Below, piece by piece: positions 10,633 through 23,360 of a stretch of DNA of 64,000 nucleotides. The notes below the pieces were generated by a model, which ran no database searches, had not been told where the DNA came from, and saw only the letters and a program-made list of their open reading frames with translations. The DNA comes from Eudorina sp. 2006-703-Eu-15. Lineage: Eukaryota > Chlorophyta > Chlorophyceae > Chlamydomonadales > Volvocaceae. The translations under genes and the position numbers were made by a program. Where the stretch lies: the NCBI GenBank assembly GCA_003117195.1, contig BDSI01000057.1, forward strand, positions 310,001 through 374,000, written 5' to 3'. Within the stretch, counting starts at the first letter, position 1, and every line of letters begins with the position of its first letter.

Positions 10633-13600
10633 ATGTCCACCGGGGACTTGAACGGCAACCTTCAGCGGCTCCTGCGTGATCTGAAAGCAATCAAGAACCC
10701 AGTGGATGTCGATGAAGAAGGGTAGGTGCAACATAATCTTGGCAGCTGCTGTCTGCGAACCCAGAGAGTGGCGCATATCGTTGACCGCCAATCGTCGCGA
10801 CAATTTCCAGGCTTCGTCTGGGGGACCCCGTCGCATTTTTGCCACTATTTAACTTTATCCTGCTTAAGTTCTCTCGCCATGCGACTCGCTTCATCGTTCG
10901 GCATGGGTTTGAGGTGAGTGGTCGTCGTCGGAACTTCGTTGAAATCTTTGACTTCACCCTTTGACGAGGCTCGTGCGCAATTGCCGCAGCTTGCTGGCAA
11001 GACGGATCAACGATTCATTGAATCCAGCTTCAAACTATTCCGCGATGTCCTGAACGTGCGCACGGTGCTGACGCCAGCCCAATTTTTCGAACAAGGGTAT
11101 GCGGAACGTAAGGTGCTTCTGCTATGCGACGTCATCGCGGCCTGCAAGAGGTTGCATAATGAGGAAGTACGACAGGAGCGTTTGGCGGCCCTCAAAACCA
11201 CTCGCCAGGTAGGGTAGGTTCCCGAGGGGCTCCCGAGGGGGTAACGGTTGCAGCTGGAGGAGAAAGCCCTTGAAACCCGCCGGTGACTTGCAGGAACAAT
11301 CGAGCAGCCGGCTTGCGGCGCCCCGCAGAACAAGCCCTCAGATCAAGGTGCGTTCATGTCGATTTGGGTCGTGCCGATTAGCCAACAGGACGCAGCGTGG
11401 GCAACGAAATAATGGCTGGCCGTACAAAGGGCATCCCTGTTACCTTACGTTTTCTGCTGGTATCGCCAGGTGGTCCGGAACGACGACATCGAAATCCATC
11501 AGGTGCTAGCAACGCAGCACCTGCCCAACGCGTCTGATGGCGCGCAGTCCGTCTATAAGACAAAAAAGCTCGTCAAGACGTCTAGGTCGCCATCGCCCTC
11601 CCCCGGCGGACAACCTGCAGTGGGTGAGTGTGCGCAACCTTCGTTAACATGTATTCTGTTAAGGTGTGTTCTGAAATTACTGTATGCTGTCCCTCGTCCT
11701 GATGCTCGCAGCGAACAGGGGGCCCCGGGCGCAGAGCTCACCGAGTGTGGCGCTTTCTGCCGGCCAGGGACAAAGTCTGGAGCTAACCTTTCGACCGGTT
11801 GTGCCGCCAAATGCGGGGCCTCGACAGGCCCCGCCGAATGCCACAGCGCCGGCTCCGCCCATCCACACGTGGTTCATGAACCCAGCATTTGCTGATGGAG
11901 CAGAGGGCGTGGAGGAGCTCAGTCATGGTGCCGCGAGCGGCTTTGATGCCACAGGTGCGGCCACAACGAACAAGTCGGATAACCCTGTCAAATGAAATCC
12001 CTATCCGTGATGACGCACACCCCATGCGGCCTCTGATGGGCTTCTTGTCATTCATGATGCGAATGTGTTGTAGGCCGGCCGGACAGCAGCGCTTGGTGGC
12101 GTCCGGCCGCTGGCCCGCCCGAGGAGCAAGCGGCGCCACAGTGGCAGGGTCTCGGCGTTCTCCCATCTGGGGCAGCCGGGCAACCCGGTGGAGCGGCTAA
12201 TAATTTCGGAGTGACTGGCGGCCGGCAGCTCTTCTTTGGCCAGCAGCCCACCATCTCAGCAACAACGTTGGCACCTCGCAACAAACTGCAGCAGGCAATG
12301 CCACATGCGCACGTTTTGCCGACGCAGCAGCCGCAGGGGCAGGGGACGGAACTGGGTCGGCGGACTGTCACCCAACGGGCTGCGCATGTCACTGTCTCTG
12401 ACGTTCCGGCAGCGGCGGCAGCCGCAGCAGCTACGGTTGTGCAGCTGCCGGGGGCCGCTATGGCAGGCGATCGTCGCACGGTGCCCGCTCGCAACATGGA
12501 CGAATGGAGCTTCAGCAACTTCTTCGGTCCCGGCAAAGTAAGGCAGCGGCGACCCGCAGGCGGCAGCGCAAGCGATGACACGGACGACTCCAGCCAGCAC
12601 GGCGCGGACATCGACGCGGCGGAGGTGCCAGAAGGCAGCGATGGCATGGACGGAGGCGAGGACTTGGAGCGTGACGGATCAGCCGCTGATCAGGACCGGA
12701 GGGCTGCGGCGTCCAGGTCTCCAGCGTCCAGGCCGTATGCGTCGCGTCCAGCAGCCCCTGCACAGTCCGCACCAGCACCGTCCCCAAATCGCCAGCAGCA
12801 GCGGCAAGGGGCAGCAATGCACTCTACCGCACGCAGACACGCCGCCGTAGCCGAGGAGGTCGACTGGCAAGCGAAGTTCGTTGCACACGAGCGGGATACT
12901 AATGCGAAGCTGGAGCAGCTGCAGGAGAAGCTGTCGGCCACAGAACGCGAGCTGGAGAAGACGAGGTAAGGAAGATCGCCTTTGATTGTTTTGGAACTCG
13001 GGCATTAGGCTTTTCTGGCAAATTTGGGGAGGGCTCAGATTTAATCTTGCTGTTGCCACAACCACGCCATCGACGACTAGGTTCATGTTTATTTGAAAAT
13101 CATGTCAGTCGCCATGTCCTCCTGGAACCAAAGAAGTGGGCCACGCGTCCTGCGATGGTCCACTCGGGGGAGCACAGAGAGCCACGATGGCGGATTAGAG
13201 AGTGACCGCGAGCGCAAGCCTTCATCCCTTGGCGATATTCATTAAGCCGGTCATGCATTCTCCACAATGCGCAGTCTCGAACTCTTGTTCCGTGTCATAC
13301 GTTTTATCCCTCAGGGCGGAGGACCGTCACAGCCGGGAGGCGTTACAGGCGCTTGTGACGGTTCTGGAGGGTCGCGTACGCTTCTTAGAATGCGAACTGG
13401 AGCAGTGCGTCAAGCGGGCCCCAGGTCTGGAGCGGTCTCCCGCTGGCAGCTCGGGACAGCCATCTCCGCGAGACGCGGGTACGCTTGCGAGAGAGCCCAG
13501 CTTGTCATGGAACGCAACGGATCGGCCGCGCTCCGCAGGCAGCACAGCACAGCATCGGGAACCGGCGGCGCCGACAGCAGCGCCATCATCGTTTGCAGCC

Positions 13601-14959
13601 GTTGCGGACCAGCTGCTGCCAGAACGATTTGCGGCAGCCAACCCGAGCTCAAGGTCTGCGGCCGCTTCGTACAGCTCATTGGGCCAAAGCAATGCGGCAC
13701 AGCCCGCGCACGACCGGCCCCGTTGGAATGCCACTGCAGATACAGGCACGACTGGGACACGTACGGCCGTCCCCGAGGCGGGACATGATATGGACGGCGT
13801 GCGCGGTACAGGCGCGATCCTCAGCTCCAGTGGCGGTCCTCCCATCGCTTCCTTTCATCCCTATCGTGGCGTGTCCGGATCCCAGGCTGGTCCAGCAGTC
13901 CCCGGGGCCGGGGCAGGACCGGTAGGTGCCGGTTCAGCCGGTCGTCTGCCGGTCGGCATGTCCGGGGCTCGGGTGCCGCCGTCGCTTACCGATTACCGAT
14001 TACCACCGGCGTTCTCGCCCATGCCTCATCTCAGCTTCTCCTTCCAGCCGAACAAGCTTATGCAGCAAGTCGCCTCGGCCAGGCCCGGTGTGGCTGTAGC
14101 TGCAGCCCCATCGGCACAATTGCCGCCAGACCAACAGCAGCAACCGCTGTCGCGGCCGCTGGATGGCTCAGCTGCTATTGTCGATCCCGAACCAGCCTAC
14201 AGTTTCCGGTCTCAAGCGCACCGCCGAGGTAGCGAAACGGATGGCAGCACCACAGCTGCATTGGGCGGCCGTACCCGGGGAGATGCCTTTGAATCGGGCG
14301 TGAACGTCGGCGCTGGCACCACGTACTCGGGAACCGGTGCTACAGTTGCAGCCAGCATAAGCTTTGACGCCGGACATCGGCGTCCAGCATGGGGCAACCG
14401 CGCGGATGATGTCAGCGCTGCCACGGCGGCCGCGCCGCCTCACCGGGAACCTGTGGGACAGATCGACGCGGTTGCCCAACCGATTGCCGGCTGGCGGGGG
14501 CTTGAGCGCAATGTGGCTGCGACGCGAGCAGATGCAGCGCGGGGCAGCATCTTGGACCGAGCGGCAGGCGGCCGTGGAGGCGGCGCCAATCTGCTTCAGC
14601 GGAACGACCCCCCGCTGCCTGTTGCCCCACAGGCCGCTGCCGCAATTTCGGTGAATCCGCCCTCACACTGGCACGGGGAGGCCCCAGCTGCCGCGGCTGC
14701 AACCCGCGCAGCTTATTCAGCGTCACACGTGCCGTCGGATGCAGCCGCAGCTTTGGGCTCATCGGCCCAGCCTCCACCGCCGGTCAACACCGGAGTGGAG
14801 GCGGGTGCTGGCGCCGCGGTGCTGCCAGCGGCGTCAGCACCTGGATCAGCCGCTGCCGGTGGGGCGGTTGGGTCCCGCAGCACGGATGACGTCATCAATA
14901 GCCTGTACATGCGGTACACTGAGGCGCAGGACTTCCTGCAGACTTTGCGCCAGCGATGA
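10633..14959 (+). CDS. CEP44: CEP44-like centrosomal/basal-body protein, greatly enlarged
   Basis: Eight exons: 10633-10721, 10811-10913, 10990-11208, 11294-11347, 11470-11623, 11712-11954, 12074-12965, 13315-14959. All phases agree and give 1132 aa against about 390 in human CEP44. The N-terminus is diagnostic: MSTGDLNGNLQRLLRDLK (compare MATGDLKRSLRNLEQVLR), then GDPVAFLPLFNF, then TDQRFIESSFKLFRDVLNVR and FFEQGYAERKVLLLCDVI, matching the CEP44 N-terminal domain block by block. A coiled coil spans about residues 560-622 (LEQLQEKLSATERELEKTR, then LVTVLEGRVRFLECELEQ). The last 25 residues form the C-terminal helix (INSLYMRYTEAQDFLQTL). In animals CEP44 binds POC1B and supports centriole-to-centrosome conversion. 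A basal-body role here is inferred. The extra length is Ala/Pro/Gln-rich and apparently disordered. Confidence 0.9.
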
Positions 14960-15958
14960 GCGGTCTGTTGAGTGGGGCTGGGTGGGTGTCCGCACAGCAT
15001 GTATCCAACAGAGTTTTTGTTGCGGCAACCTGCGGTCATGCTGGTGCGGCGGTTGAGGTCACATACCGGTACATAAATTCCTTTTTCTTCATTTCGTTTA
15101 CGTTGCCTGTGCGGTGGTGGCGTACTACCGCAGCTTGGTCTCCATCGGGACAAGCTGCGTCGCTCACCAGACTAGTCTGGACGGCTTTTGATGGTTTATT
15201 AACAAGACTAACTGCAGGGTTGTTTGACCGGTGTGGACTGGTTGCACTGGAGCCGCAGCCTGGCGAACCACTGCTGGGCTAGCCACGCCAACAACAGCCC
15301 GGTGTTTCGCGAAATTTCTACCGCTGGGGCTAACTGACGGCTGGACCCATGTACAGGACGCAGCGCGTGCAATGCCCAGTGCCGTACTGCTACGAATCTT
15401 GCCATGAAGTCACAGATGGGCAGGGCACGGACCAGCACCCATTACTGAATGGCGGCGCGCGCAGCAGTGTGCGAGGCTGCCTGACGCCTCGTTAGGACGA
15501 CCCTCGTGTGGAGCGCTTTTCCATTTTCTAGCACTGGTGTCATTTGAAGTCATACACCGTCGCGGGTGCCTTGGCGTGGACCGCACCGTCACTGAATGTT
15601 GTTGCGCACGTAGGGAGGCTGCTGAGTCAGTAAACCCCTGCCAGTTGTTGGATAGTGGTGGCCGGAGGATGGGCCAAGAAGGCGCGGTGCAATGAGTCTG
15701 CCTGGACCTTGCCTCGGATACCCGGACGGTTACAGACGCTTTACCTCATGTTGCTATCACTTGTTGAGATAATGGCATCGCCGTGTTACCATCCGTTAAC
15801 CTCGGTGCGTTAACAGGCCTGCGCCCCGCATGTCACACAGGAAACAAGCACAACCGCGTCGGCCAGCCCGTCAACCTCTGCCAAACACAACAAAACAGCG
15901 AGCGCACCCCACCCTCCACCCAGTGAACATTTCCTGCTTCACATCGCCGTGTTCTACT
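14960..15958. other. Convergent intergenic region, CEP44 / PARN 3' ends
   Basis: About 1 kb holding the 3' UTRs of two convergent genes. No TGTAA was found for CEP44 within several hundred bases, so its 3' end is undefined. The PARN signal lies at 15730-15734 on the minus strand. No gene seen. Confidence 0.5.
15730..15734 (-). promoter_or_regulatory. TGTAA polyadenylation signal of PARN
   Basis: Minus-strand TGTAA about 225 bases after the PARN stop codon at 15959. Confidence 0.55.
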
Positions 15959-18900
15959 CTACCGAGAAGGTCTGCCGGGCCGTTGTAACGTGACGCCGCT
16001 TCCGCTGGGCCCCTGCTGTGCCGGGCGGTCTTTCGCCGGCAGGCTCTTCAACCGCTGCACGGCATCTGCCAGACTGCGGAGACGCTCCGCGGCCAGCCTT
16101 GCCGCCTCGACGTCCTCCGCAACAGACACATCGACCGTCCTAGCCACCTCGCCCTGGCCTCCACCTGTTGCTATATCCGCTGGCCCCGGAGGACCGGATG
16201 CCGACGCCCCGTCCTCCAACCGGTCGCCGGCTATCGGCTGTCGTGTGTCAGCCGCTCCTTCCGACGACACGTGGTCCGTTGCTGAGACGTCAGATGTAGA
16301 AACCGCAGCAGCAGAGGGCGTCTCGGAACCCGATGGCTCCGCCACTGCACCGCCCTCCACGCCTTTGTCCCCCGCCCTGGACGTGAGCGTGCCAGACGCG
16401 CTTGCCGCCGCCGCAACCGCCTGGGTGAACGCCTGCAACCGCTGACGCGCGCTTTGCTGCTGCGCCACTCGCGCCTGTGACGGATCCTGTTTCGCTTCCA
16501 AAGCCTCGACGGAGGCTGCCGCCCCGGCAGCCGCAACCCTCTGCCCACTAGACGCCGCCGCCGGCGAACCCGCATCCCCGCCGGCGCTCCCAACCGCCAC
16601 CTCACCCGCCCGCGACTGCGGCTGCCATTCCGCAGCTCGGATCATGCGTGGCGGAGCTCGTCCCGGGCCCGCGCCAGCGTCGGCGCCAGACACCCCGGCC
16701 TCACCCTCCTGCTGCTGCTGCTGCTGCTGGCTCCGGTTCTGGTAGTACTCGGCAAACGTCTGGACCGTCCACGAGGGCTGCCGCTTCCGAGCCACTTGGA
16801 TCGCCCGCGACATCTGGTCGGCCCGCGCCAGTTGAATCAGCGCGCCCGTGATCTTGCCGCCGGTACCCGTCACCATGCTCACCACCACCGGGGGAAACCC
16901 GAACGAGGTGAAGCGCTGCTGCAGGTACTGCGGCCGGCTCTTCGGCCCGATGCCGCCCACGTACAGCACCGCCGGCCGGCTGGGCAGCGGGTCACTGCCG
17001 TACATGTCCGCGTACGGCAGGTCAGATCGCAAGAAGTGCACGCGGCCTCGGTACGGCCACAGCGGCTGCAGGAGAGCGTCGGATTCGGTGCTGCTGGTGC
17101 TAGGCGTCGCATCCGAGTCCGCCGTTGCCGCGGCGACGGCGTCGCTGGCGCCGCCATCCGCCGCGACCGCCGTTGAGGTCGTCGTAGGCGCAGTTGCGGC
17201 GGCTACAGCTCCGCTCCCGGACTGCAGTGTCGCCTTTGCGGCGACGAGGCGCAGCAGCCTCGAGAACGCGACTCCCGTCATGAACGCATCGAACCCCGCC
17301 TCGTGCGCCTTTTCCGTTGACACCCCCTCGTAGCCGCCGAACCCGGCCGCGTGGCGCACGTCGGGCACGCCGCCGCCCATGGATATCGGCAGCCCCGCGC
17401 CCAGCACGTTGGCCCGCAGCCACTGCTCGTCCTTCAGTGTACGGAACAGGGCGCCCAGCCCCGTGTCGCCGATCGGCACGCCCGCCGCCTGGAGCTGTGT
17501 CGCGACGTGTTTTGTGTCGTACACCCCCCCGGGGAAGCACCGCTGCAGGAGCGCCTTGTAGGCTCGCCAGGTCCGCGGCAGGGCGCCGACGAAGTGAGAC
17601 AGGGTGTAGGCCAGGTCCAGGGTGGCGTTGTGGCCTACCACGGGCCGCCCGGCCCCGCGGATGATATCCATCACCTGTTGGGGCGCCGCGAGAGGCGACG
17701 GACGTGCGTGCGCAAAGGAGGGCACCAGGGGCATTGCATTGAAGGCCCCACTTGTGTTTCCTGTTGCCTAGGGTATGCGGCCGTGCCCATGCCCCATGGT
17801 ACTCTCGCTCATACCTGAAAGTCCACTCATCGCACCAACACCGCACTGACAGGCCAACGTAATTTTCTCTGCTGACCCTCTCCCCTGAGTGTTTAGACCC
17901 TAGAGACCCTGAGGGATATCAATAGACAGCGTTTCACGGCCACCCACCGCCCCGGCCGCCCACCTGCGTGAAGCCGCTCTCCTCCATCATGAGCTCAATC
18001 CGCTGGCGGGGAGTCAGCTGCTGCCCCCGGGCAATCAGGTTACCGGGCCGCCACTGGTCCAGGCGCCGTAGCCGCAGGCAGCCCCCTCCTGCGCCGCTAC
18101 CCCCCGCCTCGCTGTCGCTGCCCTCACTCTCCCCCTCGCTGGACTCCTCCTCCGCGTCCACGCTGGCGGTCGGCCCAAGCTCCGCCGCAGAGGCTCCGCC
18201 GTCGCCGCTGCTGCCGCCCTCCTGCCCCTCGTCGCTGGGCTCAACCACCTCAATCGCAAAGGGGTCGTACCCCAACGAGGGCAGCTGGAACTCGTCCTGC
18301 AGCACCAGCAGCACCAGCCGCCGCTGCCTGCGGGTGGACGGCAGCGGCAGCAGCAGCTCCTCCTCTGCACCCAGCAGCCAGGGCAGCACCCGGCTGCGAA
18401 CGCCCTCCACCAGCTCCTCCTCGGCGGGGCCCCGGACCGCTCGGCTGCGCTGGATGTTCTCCATGTCCTCACGCAGGCTGCGGACCTTGGCGTCCCGCAG
18501 GGAAAGCGGCATGAAGCCGATGCCGTCGTAGATCATCTTGTTGAAGTTGAAGCCCTGCGGGAATGGGCGTGCGGGCGGGGGCGAGGCCAAGTGAGGAGGG
18601 GCCGGGGGATGAGGGCGGGGGCGAGGCCAAGTGAGGAGGGGCCAGGGGATGAGGGCGGGCAGCAACGAACTGGTGACGCAGTTGGGAGGGAGTGGATGCC
18701 CGCCGGTTGGAAGGGGGGACAGGGTCGTCGCGACGAGCAAGAAGACCCAAAAGAGAGAGAGAGAGTGTCCGTGTGTATTCAGCATTTCAGCTAAGATTCC
18801 TGATGCGCGGCATCACTGACCCAAGCCCTGTCCCACTACTGCAGGCGCTGCCGATCCAGGTCAGCCCACTACGAGACTCAATGGGCCATGAGGAGGGGCT

Positions 18901-19793
18901 CCCCTCCGCTTGTTCCAATCTGTCTGTGAACAACTCGACATCCTGACGCAGTCCCGCTGGCGTGACAGAACGCACGGCCAGCGACTTTCGGTCCTTCCTG
19001 TCCTACCTGTTCAGCAAGGTATGCCAGAGATGACGCCTGGCACAGGAAGCGTTTGTCCCAGTTGGCTTTTTCATCCGGGCGGGGAAAGATGTAGGCGTTG
19101 AAGGTCTTCGCCTCCCAATAGCCCCCCCGAGCGGCTGCGGGCGCGGCTTGCCACTTGAAGGCGGAGAGTCCGAACTGCGGGGTGATCACGAGCACCGGAC
19201 CATACGCCCGCAGGATTGATTGTGGGGAGGAAGAACGTGCCGGTAACAGGTGGGAGAGGGACGCATGCCACGGTCACAGCCCGAAGGCGACAAGCGCCAC
19301 AGGGTTTGGGTGATGCCCGGGACTGCTCCTTAAACTCAGCGAGAGAATGAGGCGACGTGCTCCACACAAGATCTTGAGGCCCACCAACCTGGCAGATCAC
19401 AAAGTTATCGGCCGAGGCCAGCACTTTCTTGTAGCGCTCCTCGAAGTCGTCCAGGGGTTCCTCGTACACGCCCTCGGGGGTCAGTCCGGTAAACTCGGTG
19501 TCTATCGCCACAAATGTTGCCTCCTGGATTGCTTCCCGCATAATCGGAAGCACGGCTTTGAAGTTGTGACGGTTGACGTCCGTGAAGTCCAGGCACGGCG
19601 GCTGTGTGTCCCTGACTTGCACAATAGGTGCGGATGCTGTCTCCACCGCCGAGCTGTGTGCAGCAATTCTGTTCCATGTGTTCAATGCACACAGAGATCG
19701 CGTCGCAGAAGGCAGCGGCTGCCTGGCCACAAATTGTGCCCCAGCGCATCGCCTGCCGCAGGTTCGAGCATTTAGGTGGATAGGATGCTGCAT
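15959..19793 (-). CDS. PARN: Poly(A)-specific ribonuclease PARN
   Basis: Four exons, all in phase 0: 19793-19389, 19174-19007, 18554-17964, 17674-15959, giving 959 aa. It is a DEDDh 3'-5' deadenylase of the CAF1 superfamily. The catalytic set is complete: D98 and E100 (AIDTEFTGL), D408 (GHNATLDLAYTL), H512 and D517 (HEAGFDAFMTG). The family block FGLSAFKWQ follows the first intron, as FGLCTFKYD does in animal PARN. After the nuclease, about residues 545-650 resemble the PARN RRM-like region, including VQTFAEYYQNR (compare IQTYAEYM). The last ~300 residues are Ala/Ser-rich and disordered, with a poly-Gln run. About 70 residues precede the conserved FTDVNRHNF start; they are Arg/Ala/Ser-rich and nearly acid-free, like an organelle presequence. 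The first in-frame ATG was used. Confidence 0.92.
18573..18652. repeat. Two tandem 40-bp units in PARN intron 2
   Basis: Units 18573-18612 and 18613-18652 are nearly identical (GGGCGGGGGCGAGGCCAAGT...), just upstream of the exon 3 acceptor on the gene's strand. A partial third unit follows. Confidence 0.7.
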
Positions 19794-20361
19794 TTTACTC
19801 GCATGTCATTTAAAGAACATCACATGGATACGTCCATTTTCCAAGCTCTTTGTGAAAGTGGTTACAGCACGCTTGCTTGATGTCTTAACGCACGCCTGCA
19901 TCCGCGTTAAAGTTATCGAAACGCTAAGAGCAATTTGTTCAAGAATGCAAAGAGAACATGAAACTACTGTCACGTCGTCAAGGTCGTTGGTCGTTGCAAC
20001 GCGGTCGACTGCTCGCGCAAAATGTTGCGCTGATAGGGCAGACTGTGCTGGATGCCCGCACAGTTAGTCACCAAAACTAGCTGTGCAGTCTGCAAGGGCT
20101 TATGCCCGCTTCTGACGGTCTGATCGATGATCGCGTAGACGGTTTGTCTTCAGCGAGCCGTACTGCTGTGTTATTCCAAAGTTTGTTTCGGCAGATGATT
20201 ACGCATGAAAGACACAACAACGTGGCACATACACTGAACATGTATCAATAGACTGCATCATTAAAAACTTGCACGTCCTTGGGCTGGGTTTGCTCTTGCG
20301 CCCGCAGTGAGATTTCAGGCGATCTTCTCATCCTTTAAGCTATCTATTTTACTAGTGCAAA
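19794..20361. promoter_or_regulatory. Probable bidirectional promoter, PARN / FAM221
   Basis: 568 bases between divergent start codons at 19793 (minus) and 20362 (plus). It is relatively AT-rich and has no convincing ORF or repeat. Confidence 0.45.
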
Positions 20362-23360
20362 ATGATTCAAGCGCAAACAAGAGGTCAGGTGCTGGAAGGC
20401 GTGCAGCAGTATGGGCTAGCCCCAGGCGCGCGCAAGATGATCGACGCGGAGGAGCAGGCACGTGACGGCAGGAGTCGTTCGACATTCCACGACCCGGTTT
20501 GCAGGGATCACCGGTCGAGCTCCCTCCCACGCAAACCGCACCAGAGTGCAACCTTTAACTTCTGTCAACTTTTTGTAAAGGGTCCAGACACCTCACTCAA
20601 CCTCGCCTTCCTCAACCACCTGTCTCCTTCCTTCGCCCCCGCCACGCCGGGACGCTTCCGCCCCTCCAGGCCGCCCAGATGGCCATGGAGACGGGCATCT
20701 ACGGCGTGTGGCGCAGCAGCAAGGGCGGAGACTGCACCCGCATCGGCCCCACCGCCCGCTGCTTCTGCAACCACACCTACGCGGACCACTTCTTCGTGTC
20801 CCCTAAGGCGCCCTACCCCATATGCAAGGCCTGCTCCTGCAGGGGCTTCGCGTTCGTGCCCTCCAGGTGCGGCACATCAAAAGATGCCTGGGGCTCAAGG
20901 GGCTTACGGGGCTTAAGGACGGCAGGCCGGGGTCGGGACTTGGGGGGAGAAGGGAGTTTGGAACCCCACGAGCACCTGGCTGCGCCGAGGCCCGGTGGGC
21001 GGCGGTCGGGGCAGACGTTGGGGGGGAGCCCTCCGCGTGATAGAATGGCTGGGTGGCGCCCGGGTGCGGGTCGGGAAGGCTGGGCTGGATGGGGCGGCGG
21101 AGGCACTGGCGAGGGCGGCACCTGCTGCGGCGGGCGCAGGGTGGCACGGTGACCCTGCTGTTGCTGCGAAGTGCTGCTGATGCTGCTTTCTGCTTAGGCG
21201 ACGGCGGCTGCTCTGAAGGAAGGGGCCGCGCCGGTTTGAAAGGCAGCGATTACCTCAAACGGCGATTTCACGACCCCTTGTGTAGCCCTGTCAGTCCATC
21301 TACCAGTCTCAATCCGCAGCGCCCCGGCCCCGGCCCCTCCTTCACCCTCCTGCTTCCCGCTCCTTCCCAGGCCTGAGGAGGTGGGCGAGTGGTGGCTGCC
21401 CCGCCGTAAGGGCTTCAATGTGCACACCTGGAGGGCCAAGTGCCGCTGCGGCCACGGCCATGACGAGCACGACCCCAATGCCCGGCGCTGCCGCTGCGGC
21501 TGCTCCATGTTCCAATCCAACTTTGCGTGCCTGGTGGGTGGGTGGCTGGGTGGGTGAATCAGTGGTGGTGGTGGTGGTGGTGGTAGGGCATTGGCATGGC
21601 GGGTGAGGGTCAAAACGGGGAGAGCGCCAACCAACCCAACCGGGCTGTGTGGATGGCAGCTGGTGGATGGGACACGGGCCAGGTGGAGTCGCATCCCTGC
21701 ACGCCACTGCTACTGACCCCACTTCGCCTCACCTCACCCTACTCAGCTGTCGCGCCCCTTTCCTCCTCCCCGCCCCAGACCGACACCGCACCCCTCCCCC
21801 GGATCCTACTTGCCACTTCGTCACCGGCCACTCCACTCCCCACACCCCTCGACCGTCTCCTCCTGTCCCACCCGCCCCGCCCCCTGTGCCTCCCCTCGAA
21901 CCCCCCCAGGCGTGCGACCTGAAGTGGGAGGACCACGAGACGGTGTTTGAGACCGCGCAGGAGCGGCTGATGGCGGGGCGCCCCGTGGGGGACGACTTCC
22001 GGCCCCTGGCGGATGATGCGGCCATCCGGGACCTGGTGTTCCCCGGGGAGCGCGGGGCGGCCTCACCCGACTCGTTCGCACCCAACAGGTGGGCGGGCGG
22101 GTTCAGCCGCGCGCGCCGCGCCCTGTAGCCGGCTGCAGCTGCACTAGCAGCTGCAGCCGCGCCGTCGCACGTTCGGCGCCTCCAGCCCCGTCGCCCCTTT
22201 CTTTTATTAGTTGTCGTGCCGTACAGATCCAACAACCATGCCGTGTTCATGGTAGGCCCAGGTCAGAGGCAGGTCTTGATCGTGCTGTCACGGCTCGGTC
22301 GGCTGGATGCTTCCTGTGTTGGCCGTCAGACCGTTTTACGGTGCAGGCGCTGGCCACAACGGATCCAGTGCATTCAAACGGTCGATCCGGTGGATCCGTT
22401 GGATCCGGTGGATCCAGTGGATTCGGTGGATCCAGTGGATTCGGTGAATCCGGTGCCGTGTACGGGTGCGACTCAGGCTCAGGCGGCCTCTACCCGGGGC
22501 GGCGCGATCGTCGCGCTGCTTTCCGGTCGGATTGTTTTAGGGCTCGAGGTGGGGGCCCTGTCTGTTGCCTGCACACCCACCCTGCGACCCTCCCCTCCTG
22601 GGCGGCTTGCGGCGTGCCTCCCACCCTCCCTCCCTCCCTCCCTGCCCAGAAGCGCAGTTCGAATTTTCTACCAATTCCTATGCCCTCCCTGCCCCTCCCT
22701 GCCCCTCCCTGCCCCTCCCGCTCCCCTCCCGCTCCCAGCCTCCGGCGCGCGCAGGTGCCAGTCAGCCGGGGCGAGAAGGCGGTGCGCATCATGGCGGCCA
22801 GCAGCGGCGGGGCGGTGGCGGACCAGCCGCTCGCCAACCGCTGGGGCAAGGTCGCCAACCCGCCCGCGTGGCCGCCGGCGCTGGGCGCTGGCGGCGCGGC
22901 GGAGTCACCCCGGGGAATGCCGTACAGCGCAGGACCCGTCTCCCCCTCGGGTCCCGCATCGTCATCGATCCTGTCCTCGAGAACAGCCGCCGGTGGCCCA
23001 GGGGCAGGGGGAGGGGTACGGGGCGGGGTAGGGGCGGGGGTAGGGTCTGGCGGCCATGCGGGTATCGCCAGGGGCCCGGTGCGGCCCTCCTCCACCGACC
23101 GGGGAAGGCCGAGCTCATCGTCGTCTTCCGCTGGTTTCGGAGGGTCGAGGCCGGGAAGCTCGTCCAGCGGTACGACGAGACCCGGGTCGGTGGGGCGGCG
23201 GGTCGGTGGGCCTGCAGCCGCAGGCGCAGGATCCGGCTACGGCGCGGCAGCTGCGGGTTACGGTGGGGCGGGGGGAGTCAGTGGAAGGTACGCGGCGCCG
23301 GCTGCCAGTAGCTCGGGGCCCAAGCAGCTGTCCAGCGGGTTCCGGCCCGTGTATGATTGA
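20362..23360 (+). CDS. FAM221 family cysteine-rich protein
   Basis: Five exons: 20362-20457, 20670-20866, 21371-21533, 21910-22088, about 22766-23360, giving 409 aa. The centre carries the FAM221A/B hallmark: paired Cys/His clusters CFCNHTYADHF and CKACSCRGF, then RPEEVGEWWLPRR, TWRAKCRCGHGHDEHDP, CRCGCSMFQSNFACLACD and KWEDHETVFE. These probably bind zinc. The family's role is poorly known. The C-terminal ~200 residues are Gly/Ser/Ala-rich and disordered. Two junctions are unusual. Intron 1 seems to use a GC donor (CAG/GCACGT at 20458), because no GT donor gives the right phase with the exon 2 acceptor as simply. The last acceptor is set at 22765 only by phase, after a long polypyrimidine run. 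Intron 3 holds a (GGT)n run at 21562-21585. Confidence 0.85.
22381..22457 (+). repeat. 9-bp tandem repeat in FAM221 intron 4
   Basis: About eight units of GTGGATCCG or one-base variants (TTGGATCCG, GTGGATTCG, GTGAATCCG). The array lies in an intron but keeps all three frames open, encoding VDPVDS- or GGSSGF-type peptides. Confidence 0.8.

Noticed and set aside
22089..23360. Single long exon for the FAM221 C-terminus
   Set aside because: The upstream exon ends in a different frame with a good donor at 22089; the last part only joins in frame through an acceptor near 22765.
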